Origin: Dehalobacter restrictus DSM 9455
GTDB lineage: Bacteria > Bacillota > Desulfitobacteriia > Desulfitobacteriales > Syntrophobotulaceae
Length of the DNA: 64,000 nucleotides
Assembly (NCBI RefSeq): GCF_000512895.1
Contig: NZ_CP007033.1
Location: 1,351,001-1,415,000, forward strand
Direction of reading: 5' to 3'
Part shown: positions 42,646-51,825 of the stretch, one piece after another
How positions within the stretch are numbered: position 1 is the first letter of the stretch
How the letters are laid out: each line of letters opens with the position of its first letter
The notes under the pieces: generated by a model
What the model saw: the letters and a program-made list of their open reading frames with translations, nothing else
What the model was told of the DNA's origin: nothing
Databases searched by the model: none
Translations under genes and position numbers: made by a program

Positions 42646-42707
42646 GCGAGTGACTTGAGTTTATTTTATAGACTCGATGTGAAAAAGTATGGAAAGGGGG
42701 TGTTAAC

Positions 42708-43022
42708 GTGTTGAATGTAGTTCTCATTTTTGTTGTTGGAATGCTCTTTTTAGCAGGTATTTTAGCCCTGAGACCTTACGCAAACAAGACGGACAAAAAG
42801 AAAACTGTGCTTAATTGGTTTCTGTATTTGGTATGGTTTCTGATTACTTGTATCGGGCTATCTTTCATTGTGCTTAATGCTCAGATTGGTCATGTCAAAG
42901 CTACGAGTACCGGAATCTTTCTCTTTTTTGGGCTATCTATCGTCATCGGAATCGTATTAGCAAGATTAGTGGGATTGATAGGTCTAGGTAAGAAACAGAA
43001 AAGTTCTAATTTGACGAGTTAA
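42708..43022 (+). CDS. rdhB: Reductive dehalogenase membrane anchor
   Basis: A 104-residue protein with three membrane helices (about 3-21, 36-56, 69-91), the typical RdhB/CprB/PceB topology that docks the catalytic subunit to the outer face of the membrane. The loop between helices 2 and 3 reads 'VLNAQIGHVKATSTGIFLF'; the E-x-Y or related loop motif of PceB is not seen, as in CprB types. AAAGGGGG lies seven bases before the GTG start. It precedes rdhA by 13 bases, the cprBA order rather than the pceAB order. Confidence 0.9.
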   Translation: MLNVVLIFVVGMLFLAGILALRPYANKTDKKKTVLNWFLYLVWFLITCIGLSFIVLNAQIGHVKATSTGIFLFFGLSIVIGIVLARLVGLIGLGKKQKSSNLTS

Positions 43023-43035
43023 GAGGTGAAAAGTA

Positions 43036-44376
43036 ATGTCGAAATTTCTAGAAGAAAAACAGCAGGAACAAGGATTCCAGATGAACCGACGTAAATTTTT
43101 AAAGGCAGGGGCTGCTTCTGCACTGGCAGTAGGGATTGTTGGCGCAATCGGAGTTTTGCCGTCAGAAGCTATGGCAAGCCAGACAGGTTCTCAAAACGGA
43201 GCCAAATCCAAGCTGCATCCCAATGTAGATTATGGTGGTGCCACTGTCCGATTCGTTGAGAATAACGATCAATGGCTTGGAACTTCAAAGATCGTCGGTT
43301 CTATTAAAAACACCCATGCAGCAGACGCGGGATTCAATTATGCTATTCGTGGTAAACTAACCCCCGAAGCTCGAAAAGAATCCTTCCACTATCACTTTGT
43401 TGGTAAGCATCCTTTTAATGCTGCTCTTATGGGATTTGTCGGTGTTATCGCTCCAGACGCAATGTGCGGTGGAAAACCGGCTCCTGAAAAGCTGCCGATT
43501 CCTGATCCTGAACAAATGTCCCAGCACATTAAGGATTGCGCGTATTATTTACGCGCTGACGAAGTTGGAATCGGCAAGATGCCCTCTTATGCTTATTATA
43601 GTTACAGGTCCCCTTCGCAGGATGATTTGTTTAAGAATGGGGATGATTTGTCTAAGTCAATTCCGGTCACGGAGAGGATGCCTTATGTCATTACGTTTAT
43701 GGTTGACCAGCATTTGGAAACGATGTTGGGTTCGACCGGATATGATGGTATCAGTGCTGGTCAATCCTTCCGTTCATACCATGCGTCCGGTGTTATTGCT
43801 GTCATCTTAGCGAGTTATATTCGTAACCTGGGTTATAATGCCAGGGCAAATCATATTTCCAACTATGAAGCAGTCATGGGTCCCTGCCTGATAGCGTCGG
43901 GATTGGGCGAGTTATCCAGAACAGGAGACTGCGTAGCTCATCCCCGTCTGGGATTCCGCCATAAGTGTGCAGCTGTAACCACGGATTTGCCGCTCGTTCC
44001 CGATAATCCCATTGATTTCGGCTTGCAGGATTTTTGCCGGGTGTGTAAAAAATGCGCGGATAACTGTCCAGGGGGCGCTATTACATTTGATGATGATCCA
44101 GTCGAGCACAACGGATACTTGCGATGGAACACTGACTCTCTAAAATGCACAATATTCCGGTCAACGAACAAAGAAGGTTCTTCCTGCGGCAGGTGTATGA
44201 AAGTATGCCCTTGGGACTCAAAAGAACAATCCTGGTTCCATGAAGCAGGTACTTGGATCGGCAGTAAAGGTGAGACCTCATCCAGATTGCTTAAGACAAT
44301 CGATGATATGTTTGGCTATGGTACGGAACAGATCGAAAAATATAAATGGTGGCTGGAATGGCCCGAGAGGTATTAG
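43036..44376 (+). CDS. rdhA: Reductive dehalogenase catalytic subunit
   Basis: The 446-residue protein is about the size of CprA. It has a Tat signal with R18-R19-K-F-L-K followed by a hydrophobic stretch and a likely cleavage near A35-MA. The corrinoid-binding core is followed by two ferredoxin-type [4Fe-4S] motifs: C334-x2-C337-x2-C340-x3-C344-P and C371-x12-C384-x2-C387-x3-C391-P. It should reduce an organohalide as terminal electron acceptor on the outer face of the membrane, using cobamide and two Fe-S clusters. The order B-A with a CprK-type regulator resembles the ortho-chlorophenol (cpr) group, so a halogenated phenol is a reasonable guess; the substrate is not proven. GAGGTGAAAAG precedes the ATG. 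Confidence 0.93.
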   Translation: MSKFLEEKQQEQGFQMNRRKFLKAGAASALAVGIVGAIGVLPSEAMASQTGSQNGAKSKLHPNVDYGGATVRFVENNDQWLGTSKIVGSIKNTHAADAGFNYAIRGKLTPEARKESFHYHFVGKHPFNAALMGFVGVIAPDAMCGGKPAPEKLPIPDPEQMSQHIKDCAYYLRADEVGIGKMPSYAYYSYRSPSQDDLFKNGDDLSKSIPVTERMPYVITFMVDQHLETMLGSTGYDGISAGQSFRSYHASGVIAVILASYIRNLGYNARANHISNYEAVMGPCLIASGLGELSRTGDCVAHPRLGFRHKCAAVTTDLPLVPDNPIDFGLQDFCRVCKKCADNCPGGAITFDDDPVEHNGYLRWNTDSLKCTIFRSTNKEGSSCGRCMKVCPWDSKEQSWFHEAGTWIGSKGETSSRLLKTIDDMFGYGTEQIEKYKWWLEWPERY

Positions 44377-44415
44377 CCATCAAACAATAATCGATTCAGT
44401 TTTCTCATTAGGTGT

Positions 44416-44455
44416 ATCTTTAAGCGGCCGGGGCTTTATCTTGCCGCTTAAAGAT
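44416..44455. terminator. Hairpin after rdhA
   Basis: ATCTTTAAGCGGC and GCCGCTTAAAGAT form a perfect 13-bp stem with a 14-base loop, 40 bases after the rdhA stop. No T run follows, so it may be a weak or factor-dependent terminator or an mRNA-stabilising hairpin. The rest of the gap up to rdhK shows nothing further. Confidence 0.55.
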
Positions 44456-44694
44456 ATAAATGTCTATTACTTGCAATCGGTCTTCATCAAAAAATATTGC
44501 AGAGATTTAATCGTCATTTGAAAAGAATCTTCCTTCTTTTTTCTAATGACTTTTTTGGTTTCAGCAAATAGCCAAGGGACTAATAATCTATTAAATTTTA
44601 GAAGACTAGGCTTAAAACAACAAGAAAACTACCATAACGGGTATAATGAGGGTGACCACAGTATTATATTTTTTTTTAAAAGGTGGGGATAACT

Positions 44695-45402
44695 TTGGAA
44701 AACGGGAAACTATCGGATTGTATAATAAAGATGCCTATTATTCCAACATTTGATCCCATTGAAGAGCTAAACATGTATACTTCTCTTGGAAGCCTGCATA
44801 CATTTGCAAGAGGAAGCAAGATCGTTTCGCCCGGCATACCTTTTAGCAATGTTATTTTCTTGATTTCGGGACAACTTGACGTGAGTATGGTATCGCGGAA
44901 TGGTGAGGAAAAGTATCTACTTGAAGTTTTTAAGAACGGTATAGCGGTGGCTTTAAACCAAAATGATGATCATGAATTTCAAATTACTGCAGTAAAAGAT
45001 TGCACTGTTTGTTTTTTTTCTTTGGATATAATGATTGCAATATTATCGCAGAATACCCGTTTATTTAAAAATTTTATCTTGAATCTTATACAAAAAACGC
45101 AATACTTCATGTATCAATCAAGGGACTTATATCAAAGCCGTCCTTCTGCTAGGGTATTCTCTTTTCTATATAACCTCTGTCTGACAAAAGGAAATCGGGT
45201 GAATGACTATTATGAGTTAGCGGTTGAGAATGTGTCTCAAAAGACGATTGCCAAAATAACAGGAACCCATCCTGTGACGGTTTGTAAATTATTTACTTAT
45301 CTTAGTAAAGAAGGCATCATAAAAAAGAATAGAAAAGTCATAAAGGTTTACGATCTCAATAAATTATGTAACCTTATTGCGAATGAGGAATTAACGTATT
45401 AA
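44695..45402 (+). CDS. rdhK: CRP/FNR-family reductive dehalogenase regulator (CprK-like)
   Basis: About 235 residues, as in CprK (232). The N-terminal effector-binding beta-barrel begins near residue 20 and the C-terminal winged helix has 'VSQKTIAKITGTHPVTVCKLFTYLSKEGII' as recognition region. CprK proteins bind a halogenated phenol and then a dehalobox. Cys9 near the N-terminus and a Cys in the recognition helix recall the redox cysteines Cys11 and Cys200 of CprK, though the alignment has not been checked. TTG at 44695 lies six bases after GGTGGGG; a GTG at 44683 would fall inside that site. Its likely target is the dehalobox at 42604. Confidence 0.88.
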   Translation: MENGKLSDCIIKMPIIPTFDPIEELNMYTSLGSLHTFARGSKIVSPGIPFSNVIFLISGQLDVSMVSRNGEEKYLLEVFKNGIAVALNQNDDHEFQITAVKDCTVCFFSLDIMIAILSQNTRLFKNFILNLIQKTQYFMYQSRDLYQSRPSARVFSFLYNLCLTKGNRVNDYYELAVENVSQKTIAKITGTHPVTVCKLFTYLSKEGIIKKNRKVIKVYDLNKLCNLIANEELTY

Positions 45403-45432
45403 ATCACCCGGATAATTAAAAATGCGGCGGGG

Positions 45433-45476
45433 TAATGTAAAATATCAAGGGATCTGTCCCTTGATATTTTACATTA
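45433..45476. repeat. Perfect 20-bp-arm palindrome after rdhK
   Basis: Arms TAATGTAAAATATCAAGGGA and its exact complement are separated by four bases (TCTG). There is no T run on either side, so it is not a standard intrinsic terminator. It ends the rdh module, 30 bases after the rdhK stop. Confidence 0.85.
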
Positions 45477-45524
45477 TGATATGCTTTAATAAAACTTTTT
45501 ATATCTTTTGATTTGTGTAAAATT

Positions 45525-45791
45525 TTATCTCCCTAACTCGCTTTTTCGGGTATTGTATTCTTCCAGATCGATTTCCCCTTTGGCATATCGTTCGCGCAAG
45601 ATGGCCATAGCGTGGTCTTCCGGTTTACCGGAGGTGTTCTGTCTGTCCAGATAATTTCTAATCAGCCTGACTGCAAGAAAAATAATTCCCAGCCAGAAAA
45701 GCAATTGGATGATCATGACTGCAAATCCCATCCAGGAATAATTGCCTCCCATCATCCAGTCTCCACCTGGTCCATACCAGCCTCGCATCAT
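45525..45791 (-). CDS. SHOCT-domain membrane protein
   Basis: An 88-residue protein with a Gly/Trp/Met-rich start (MMRGWYGPGGDWMMGG), one membrane helix (about 22-45) and a C-terminal SHOCT motif 'AMAILRERYAKGEIDLEEYNTRKSEL'. SHOCT domains are short oligomerisation modules of unknown detailed role. AAGGAGG lies before the ATG. It stands alone between the rdh module and the lipid kinase gene. Confidence 0.85.
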   Translation of the reverse strand: MMRGWYGPGGDWMMGGNYSWMGFAVMIIQLLFWLGIIFLAVRLIRNYLDRQNTSGKPEDHAMAILRERYAKGEIDLEEYNTRKSELGR

Positions 45792-46212
45792 TTTTAGTTA
45801 CCTCCTTTTATATTCTCTTGGATTTTCTAGGCCATTAAAAAAGTAAATCCTAGTTTTGAAAACTATTTTTTTGATTAAACCATTGTCATCAATATCTTGT
45901 ACCATTTGTACCTGATTTATGATGGTTGCAAATCTGAGGGAAGGAAATCAAATCAATGAAATAGGTAATGAATATGCTGCAGGTTTTTGGCAAGTATAGT
46001 GACAGAATGAAAGCCTTGCAGTTTGATCCTAGGAATATTTGTGAAGAAAGTACTGCATGAACGATGGCAGGAAAAAATAATTTTTCGCGTGTAAAGGGGA
46101 TTTCTAAAAATTAGCGAAACAATATGTTTAAAACTAAACCATGCCAGTGGATGAACAGAGAAAAATGATCGAGAAAATGACCGAGAAAAACTAAGATGAT
46201 AGGAAGATGAGA
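45792..46212. other. Intergenic region with no recognised gene
   Basis: About 420 AT-rich bases between divergent genes. A 31-codon open frame (45968-46063) has no recognisable product and only a weak site. No repeat or structured RNA was seen. Confidence 0.45.
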
Positions 46213-47157
46213 ATGAGCCAGCAGAAATCGCAGAAATCATGGTTTGCTGTTGTGAATCCCCGGTCAGCAAATGGAAAAACGCAGGGACTTTGGCCAGGGT
46301 ATTACCAGCAGCTTCAGCAGGCGGGAATACAGGTCGATTATGCGCTGACCTCCCGCTCCGGGGGAGGAACAGAAATAACACGTATGGCTCTGGACGAAGG
46401 GTATCGGAGGATGATTGCGGTCGGAGGAGACGGAACTGTCAATGAGGTGCTTAATGGTCTTATTGAGAATGACCGGCTTGTCGCGGACGATATCGAACTG
46501 GCTGTTTTTGAACAGGGAACAGGCGGGGATTTTGTAAGGACAATAAAAACAGGCAAAGAAAAAGGTCTGAACGCCTTGATCAGGATGCTGAAGGAGCCCA
46601 ATATTATTCTTTCTGATCTTGGCCGAGTCGACTTTCTGAATTTTGAAGGGGAAGAACGGACACGTTATTTTCTGAATGCATCCAATGTCGGAGTCGGCGC
46701 GGAAGCGGTCCACAGGACCAATTGCCGGAGTAAAGCGATGGGTAGCAAGCTCTCTTATCTGACCAGTACTTTAGAAGCCGTTCTATCGTACAAGAGCGTC
46801 TGTGTTTCTCTGAAAATGGACCAGGATACATTCTGGGAAGGGAATATCTGGGGGCTTATGGTCTGCAACGGTCAATATATTGGCGGCGGAATGCGTATTG
46901 CGCCTGATGCCCGCCTGGATGATGGTTTGTTCGATCTGGTTGTGATAAAAGAAATGAAGCTGTCCAGACTCTTTTCACGCTTTCCGCTGCTTTATAAAGG
47001 GCAACATATCCATCTTCCTGAAGTCCAAGTGTTCCGCTGTAAGGAAATTGAACTGCATATGCCGGATTCCATACTTTTTGAAACCGACGGGGAGATCCCG
47101 GGGGTATGTCCGAAGGCATACCGGGTAATCCCTAAGTGCTTGAAACTATGGGTATAA
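46213..47157 (+). CDS. Diacylglycerol kinase-family lipid kinase
   Basis: A 314-residue protein of the DagK/YegS/BmrU family. The nucleotide-site motif 'MIAVGGDGTVNEVLNGL' stands near residue 80, with 'WFAVVNPRSANGKTQGLWP' at the start and 'FEQGTGGDFVRTI', 'NASNVGVGAEAV' and 'NGQYIGGGMRIAPDARLDDGLFDLVVI' following. It phosphorylates diacylglycerol or a related lipid at the membrane. I prefer the ATG at 46213, with AGGAAG about seven bases upstream, to one two codons earlier. Lipid specificity is unknown. Confidence 0.88.
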   Translation: MSQQKSQKSWFAVVNPRSANGKTQGLWPGYYQQLQQAGIQVDYALTSRSGGGTEITRMALDEGYRRMIAVGGDGTVNEVLNGLIENDRLVADDIELAVFEQGTGGDFVRTIKTGKEKGLNALIRMLKEPNIILSDLGRVDFLNFEGEERTRYFLNASNVGVGAEAVHRTNCRSKAMGSKLSYLTSTLEAVLSYKSVCVSLKMDQDTFWEGNIWGLMVCNGQYIGGGMRIAPDARLDDGLFDLVVIKEMKLSRLFSRFPLLYKGQHIHLPEVQVFRCKEIELHMPDSILFETDGEIPGVCPKAYRVIPKCLKLWV

Positions 47158-47249
47158 GTTTCCGTTAACGTTAAAACCATACGGATGAATACGCATATAG
47201 ATGAAGATTCTGCAAGGTCAGCTGAAGACAAATATATGTCTGACCAATA

Positions 47250-47278
47250 TTGACCTTTAAAAGGATTTTGCATATAAT
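47250..47278 (+). promoter_or_regulatory. Sigma-A promoter of the dnaJ-like gene
   Basis: TTGACC, 17 bases, TATAAT. Transcription should start near 47285, which argues for the GTG start at 47322 rather than codons before or at that point. Confidence 0.75.
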
Positions 47279-47321
47279 ACAATTAATGGGTAAGGAAAGC
47301 AGTTTTGAGGTGGTGAGGACA

Positions 47322-48311
47322 GTGGATTTTAAAGATTATTATCAAATCTTAGGCGTTTCTCCGGATGCAGACAATAAGGCCATCAAAAAAGCATACCAGG
47401 CACTGGCCAAAAAGTATCATCCTGATTTAAACCAGGGTGATAAAGCCTCAGAAGAGAAATTTAAGGAAATTAATGAAGCCTATCAGGCGATATCCGATCC
47501 TGCCAAAAGAAAAAAATATGATGATTTAAGGGCAAACTACCAGCAATGGCAGTCGCACGGCGGCAGAGGGAATTCTTTTGACTGGTCGGCCTGGCAGGAA
47601 TCACCGGGGAGCAACCGCTATACCCGTACAATGACGCCGGAAGAGTTCGCGGAAACATTTGGGGACAGAGGTTTTGGCTCTAGTGCCGGCAGGGGTATGG
47701 GGGGATTTTCTGATTTCTTTTCCTCTATCTTTGGCATGGGAGCAGACTATGCTGATGAGTCCGATGATTATTATTCGAATAGGATCAGAAGACCGCAGGC
47801 CGGCAGGGACATTGAAGGTGAAATCAGTATTACGCTTGAAGAAGCCTATCATGGAACCAAACGGATGATTGAAGTCGGCGGCCGGAGAATTGAAGCCACT
47901 GTTCCGAAAGGTATTAAGAATAACAATAAAATTAGGCTCAGCGGACAGGGACAAGCAGGAGCGAAAGACGGAAACAAAGGAGACCTTCTGTTAACGGTAA
48001 AAATCGTTCCACATCCTGTCTATACCCGGGACGGAGATGATTTGTCCGCCAACATCGAAATCGATTTCTTCAAGGCTGTACTTGGCGGAGAAGCCCGAGT
48101 CAAAACATTAGGCGAAGAAATATCCATCAAGATTCCTCCGCGCACCCAAACCGGAAAAAGTTTCCGTCTGAGAGGGAAAGGAATGCCTATTCTCAATAAA
48201 TCCGGCCATTTTGGCGATTTTTACGCAAAGATTACGCTTGTCCTGCCCGAAGAGATGTCTGAGAAAGAAATTAGTATGCTTCAGGAATTAAGCCAGGAAA
48301 GAAACAGCTGA
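47322..48311 (+). CDS. CbpA-like DnaJ co-chaperone
   Basis: About 329 residues: a J domain (about 1-70) with the HPD motif in 'KKYHPDLNQGDKASEEKFKEINEAYQ', a Gly/Phe-rich linker (about 75-145), and two DnaJ C-terminal substrate-binding domains ('DIEGEISITLEEAYHGTKRMIEV...TVPKGIKNNNKIRLSGQG'). The four Cys zinc-finger repeats of DnaJ are absent, as in CbpA. It would stimulate DnaK. The GTG start at 47322 suits the promoter position. clpB follows on the same strand after a repeat, forming a chaperone pair. Confidence 0.88.
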   Translation: MDFKDYYQILGVSPDADNKAIKKAYQALAKKYHPDLNQGDKASEEKFKEINEAYQAISDPAKRKKYDDLRANYQQWQSHGGRGNSFDWSAWQESPGSNRYTRTMTPEEFAETFGDRGFGSSAGRGMGGFSDFFSSIFGMGADYADESDDYYSNRIRRPQAGRDIEGEISITLEEAYHGTKRMIEVGGRRIEATVPKGIKNNNKIRLSGQGQAGAKDGNKGDLLLTVKIVPHPVYTRDGDDLSANIEIDFFKAVLGGEARVKTLGEEISIKIPPRTQTGKSFRLRGKGMPILNKSGHFGDFYAKITLVLPEEMSEKEISMLQELSQERNS

Positions 48312-48351
48312 TTACTCCAGAGTTAGGTCTGCATGCCGCAATTACCGGCGT

Positions 48352-48468
48352 CAAGCGGAGCATGGAGTGCGCAGCGCGGCTGTTTGACAGCCACGGATGG
48401 ACTAATGTTGCGATGCCATGGATGGCAAGGAGCGACTCGCCATGGAGGGCGCAACCTGCCGAAAACGG
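48352..48468 (+). repeat. Dispersed repeat, copy B
   Basis: Starts AAGCGGAGCATGG with GCGCAGCGCGGCTGTTTG and ends GGAGGGCGCAACCTGCCGAA, matching both ends of copy A (17715-17780, other strand). Between them are about 50 extra bases with CGGATGGACT and CCATGGATGGCAAGGAGCG, partly shared with copy C at 20154-20247. It lies between dnaJ and clpB. Confidence 0.6.
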
Positions 48469-48527
48469 CTATATATTCCGTTGACCTACCACAAATACCG
48501 GTATGTTAACTCAAAGGAGTGATACGC

Positions 48528-51113
48528 ATGGCTTTTGATACCAACCGTTTTACCCAAAAATCCCAGGAGGCAATCATCGCTGCGCAAAACAACGCAGAAA
48601 GTAACCATAACAGTCAGGTGGAACCCGAACATCTGCTACTAGCCTTATTGGAACAAAATGAAGGCGTTGTGCCTCAAATCCTGAATAAATTAAATATTTC
48701 GCTAGCTAGCGTCAGCGAGAAGACCAAATCCAGCATCGCAAGACTGCCCAGAATGATGGGAGCGGCTTCTCAGTTGAGCATTTCTCCGAGAATGAGAACC
48801 GTTTTGGTTAACGCTCATGATCAAATGGAGCCGTTTGGAGATGATTATGTCAGCACGGAACATCTTTTACTGGCCGTTGCTGATCAGGCCGGCGGAGATG
48901 CCGGAAAGATCCTGAAAGAAGCCGGAGTTACCCGGGAAGCCCTGTTGAAAGTTCTAAAGGAAATCCGCGGATCTCAGCGGGTTACCGGTCAAAATCCGGA
49001 AGGAACCTATGCTGCCCTGGAACAGTACGGCCGAAATCTCGTGACACTGGCCAGAAGAGGAAAACTAGACCCAGTTATCGGCAGGGATGAGGAAATCCGC
49101 AGAGTACTGCAGATTCTGTCCCGCCGGACGAAAAACAACCCGGTTTTGATTGGCGAACCAGGCGTAGGAAAGACGGCTATTGTCGAAGGGCTGGCCCAGC
49201 GAATCGTGCGCGGTGATGTTCCTGAAGCGATTAAGAATAAAGAAGTAATCTCCCTTGATATGGGCGCACTGATTGCCGGGGCCAAATACCGCGGGGAGTT
49301 TGAAGAGCGGCTGAAGGCTGTTTTAAAGGAAGTTGAAAGCCGCGAAAATATTATTTTGTTTATTGATGAACTGCACACCGTCGTCGGGGCAGGAGCTGCC
49401 GAAGGCGCAATGGATGCCGGCAATATGCTGAAACCGATGCTGGCCCGCGGGGAGCTCAGGATGGTTGGGGCAACGACCTTGAACGAATACCGCAAGCACA
49501 TCGAAAAAGATGCGGCGCTGGAAAGACGTTTTCAGACGGTGATCGTTGCACCGCCGACAGTCGAGGATACGATCTCGATCCTGAGGGGCTTGAAAGAACG
49601 TTATGAGACGCATCATGGCGTCAGGATTACCGACAGTGCGATCATCGCAGCGAGTATCCTTTCCGACCGCTATATCAGTGAACGGTTCCTGCCGGACAAG
49701 GCGATCGACCTGATTGATGAGGCAGCAGCCAGGCTGCGGATGGAAATCACCAGTGAGCCGCAGGAACTCGACGATATCAAACGCAGAGTCATGCAGCTCG
49801 AGATTGAAAGGGAAGCTCTGAAAAAAGAAAAAGACAAAGCGAGTCAGGAAAGACTGGCCAATATTGAAAAGGAACTTGGGGACCTGAAGGAAAAAAGAAG
49901 TGCCCTAGAGGCCCAGCTTCAGGAAGAACGCGAAAAATTGGGCAATATTCACAAGCTGAAGGAAGATATTGACCGGACGAGGGTGGAGATTGAAAATGCC
50001 CAGCAAAAATACGACTACAATAAGGCTGCCGAACTTCAGTACGGCGTACTGCCAAAGCTTGAGAAAGAGCTGGCCGAACTTGAACAGCTCGTATCGGGCC
50101 GGGAGAATACGCTGCTGAAGCAGGAAGTCTCAGAAAGCGATATTGCTGAGATCGTTGCCAAATGGACGCATATCCCAGTCTCCAAGCTTCTGGAAAGTGA
50201 AGCCGAAAAACTGATTACGATGGAGGAAAACCTGCATCAACGGGTCATCGGTCAGGACAAAGCTGTCCAAGCGGTAGCTGATGCGGTCCGGAGAGCTCGT
50301 ACCGGTTTGCAGGACCCTAACCGTCCACTGGGTTCATTCCTGTTCCTCGGCCCTACCGGAGTAGGGAAGACAGAGCTGGCCAAAGCCCTGGCAGAATTTC
50401 TGTTTGATAATGAACAAGCCCTGATCCGGATTGACATGTCGGAATATATGGAGAAGCATTCCGTGGCCCGGCTGATTGGGGCCCCTCCCGGCTATGTCGG
50501 CTATGATGAAGGCGGACAGCTGACGGAAGCAGTCCGCAGAAAACCGTACGCCGTCATTTTACTTGACGAGGTTGAAAAAGCGCATGGTGATGTCTTTAAT
50601 GTTCTGCTGCAGCTGCTTGATGACGGCAGACTCACAGACGGCCAGGGCAGGATTGTCAATTTCAAGAATACGGTTGTGATCCTAACCAGCAATATTGCCG
50701 GACAGGAGATCCGGGAAATGAATGAAAACCACAGCAGTCGGGAATTGATTCGTAAAACCATTGAAGCCGAGTTAAGCCGGTATTTCCGGCCGGAATTTAT
50801 CAACAGGCTTGATGAGACGATCATCTTTGATCCGTTAAAGAAAGAAGATCTTGTCCGGATTGTGGAAATTCAGCTTGACCTGCTACGGAAACGGCTGAAA
50901 GAAAGAGGACTTACCCTGACTTTATCCGATAAGGCTTTGTACATGCTCACCGAGGAAGGTTATGATCCCGTATTCGGGGCCAGACCGCTGAAGAGAGTGA
51001 TTCAGCAGCGAATCCAGAATCCGCTGGCTAAACAGATTCTGCAGGGCGAATTTCCAGAAGGCACCAAAATCCTCGTGGATTATGACCAGGACTATCAGTT
51101 TAAGAAGATTTAA
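48528..51113 (+). CDS. clpB: ATP-dependent disaggregase ClpB
   Basis: About 861 residues, full length. The Clp-N repeats cover about 1-145. The first AAA module has Walker A '[18 protein letters not shown]' (near 205) and '[13 protein letters not shown]'. The middle coiled-coil domain spans about 400-525, which distinguishes ClpB from ClpA/C, and the second AAA module has '[18 protein letters not shown]' and 'LLDEVEKAH'. With DnaK/DnaJ it resolubilises aggregated proteins. The ATG at 48528 follows AAAGGAG; no CIRCE element or CtsR box was seen upstream. Confidence 0.95.
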   Translation: MAFDTNRFTQKSQEAIIAAQNNAESNHNSQVEPEHLLLALLEQNEGVVPQILNKLNISLASVSEKTKSSIARLPRMMGAASQLSISPRMRTVLVNAHDQMEPFGDDYVSTEHLLLAVADQAGGDAGKILKEAGVTREALLKVLKEIRGSQRVTGQNPEGTYAALEQYGRNLVTLARRGKLDPVIGRDEEIRRVLQILSRRTKNNPVLIGEPGVGKTAIVEGLAQRIVRGDVPEAIKNKEVISLDMGALIAGAKYRGEFEERLKAVLKEVESRENIILFIDELHTVVGAGAAEGAMDAGNMLKPMLARGELRMVGATTLNEYRKHIEKDAALERRFQTVIVAPPTVEDTISILRGLKERYETHHGVRITDSAIIAASILSDRYISERFLPDKAIDLIDEAAARLRMEITSEPQELDDIKRRVMQLEIEREALKKEKDKASQERLANIEKELGDLKEKRSALEAQLQEEREKLGNIHKLKEDIDRTRVEIENAQQKYDYNKAAELQYGVLPKLEKELAELEQLVSGRENTLLKQEVSESDIAEIVAKWTHIPVSKLLESEAEKLITMEENLHQRVIGQDKAVQAVADAVRRARTGLQDPNRPLGSFLFLGPTGVGKTELAKALAEFLFDNEQALIRIDMSEYMEKHSVARLIGAPPGYVGYDEGGQLTEAVRRKPYAVILLDEVEKAHGDVFNVLLQLLDDGRLTDGQGRIVNFKNTVVILTSNIAGQEIREMNENHSSRELIRKTIEAELSRYFRPEFINRLDETIIFDPLKKEDLVRIVEIQLDLLRKRLKERGLTLTLSDKALYMLTEEGYDPVFGARPLKRVIQQRIQNPLAKQILQGEFPEGTKILVDYDQDYQFKKI

Positions 51114-51154
51114 CAAAAAAACGATCGAACGAGTCTGAAACATTAATATAAAAA

Positions 51155-51194
51155 AACAACATGGGTTTTATCTGTTAAACCCATGTTGTTTTTA
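51155..51194 (+). terminator. Terminator after clpB
   Basis: AACAACATGGGTTT and AAACCCATGTTGTT form a perfect 14-bp stem followed by TTTATT. Confidence 0.92.
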
Positions 51195-51292
51195 TTATTA
51201 TGACAGGGAATAATGCATAAATTCAGCTCTTTTTGTATATCCTGAAAATACTTAATTCTAAAATACTTAAGAATTTTGGAAGGTGGGATATC

Positions 51293-51502
51293 ATGCAGCA
51301 TAGTCAAAGCGAAATCAAGAAAATTCTCGATCAGGGAATGATAACAAGATCTTTAGTTGAAAGCGAAGTATCGATGAGGAAATGTGAAATGTTCAGTGAA
51401 ATGGCTCACGACAGGGAAGTAAAAGCATTTTTTAAGGATCAGGCAAGCGCACTCGAGGGAGTAACCGGCTTCCTTAAAAGTAAACTTGCTCAAATCATGT
51501 AG
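51293..51502 (+). CDS. Small helical protein, unknown
   Basis: A 69-residue all-helical protein ('SEIKKILDQGMITRSLVESEVSMRKCEMFSEMAHDREVKAFFKDQASALEGVTGFLKSKLAQIM'-type sequence). GGAAGGTGGG precedes the ATG at 51293; the frame is open to 51233 without a site. It pairs with the next tiny gene, 19 bases downstream. The size and helix pattern resemble ferritin-like or CotF-like spore coat fragments, but I do not claim that. Confidence 0.6.
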   Translation: MQHSQSEIKKILDQGMITRSLVESEVSMRKCEMFSEMAHDREVKAFFKDQASALEGVTGFLKSKLAQIM

Positions 51503-51521
51503 GAAGGGGATTATTAAGTTT

Positions 51522-51719
51522 ATGAGTAATTTTTCGGATCTAGATATGATGTATGACTACGAAAAAGATGTCTCGGCAGCGGCTTCCGGGTATATGACAT
51601 TTGCCACCAAAGCCTCGAATGATGAAATCCGGCACCGCTATCTTCAGCTGGCGAATGAAGCAAGCAAAGTCTATGAACGTCTGGGAAAACTTATTGAAAA
51701 ATCCGGAGGATCGATCTAA
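51522..51719 (+). CDS. Small helical protein, CotF-like candidate
   Basis: A 65-residue protein: 'DLDMMYDYEKDVSAAASGYMTFATKASNDEIRHRYLQLANEASKVYERLGKLIEKSGG'-type helices. The 'DEIRHRYLQLANEASKVYERL' part resembles the second half of four-helix CotF-type spore coat proteins. AAGGGG lies upstream of the ATG at 51522. It probably forms a complex with the product of the preceding gene, each giving two helices of a bundle; this is inference. Confidence 0.6.
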   Translation: MSNFSDLDMMYDYEKDVSAAASGYMTFATKASNDEIRHRYLQLANEASKVYERLGKLIEKSGGSI

Positions 51720-51752
51720 GATTATTTGTTAGCAAGTGGAGATCCATGCGTA

Positions 51753-51800
51753 AAAAAGACGGGTAAGGTTATATAGCGGTATATCCTTCCCGTCTTTTAT
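51753..51800. terminator. Bidirectional terminator
   Basis: AAAAAGACGGG(T)AAGG and CCTT(C)CCGTCTTTT form the stem, with A and T runs at its ends, between the tiny genes and the converging rib operon. Confidence 0.8.
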
Positions 51801-51825
51801 TTGCCTTGTTTTAAGAATCGATCTA

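Noticed and set aside
44580-44612. Possible second dehalobox before rdhK (CTAAT...ATTAA)
   Set aside because: The spacing between the arms is five bases rather than four and one arm deviates, so it does not fit the consensus.
49007-49501. Minus-strand open frame of 164 codons within clpB
   Set aside because: It is opposite the first AAA module of ClpB and is Ser/Ile-rich antisense sequence only.
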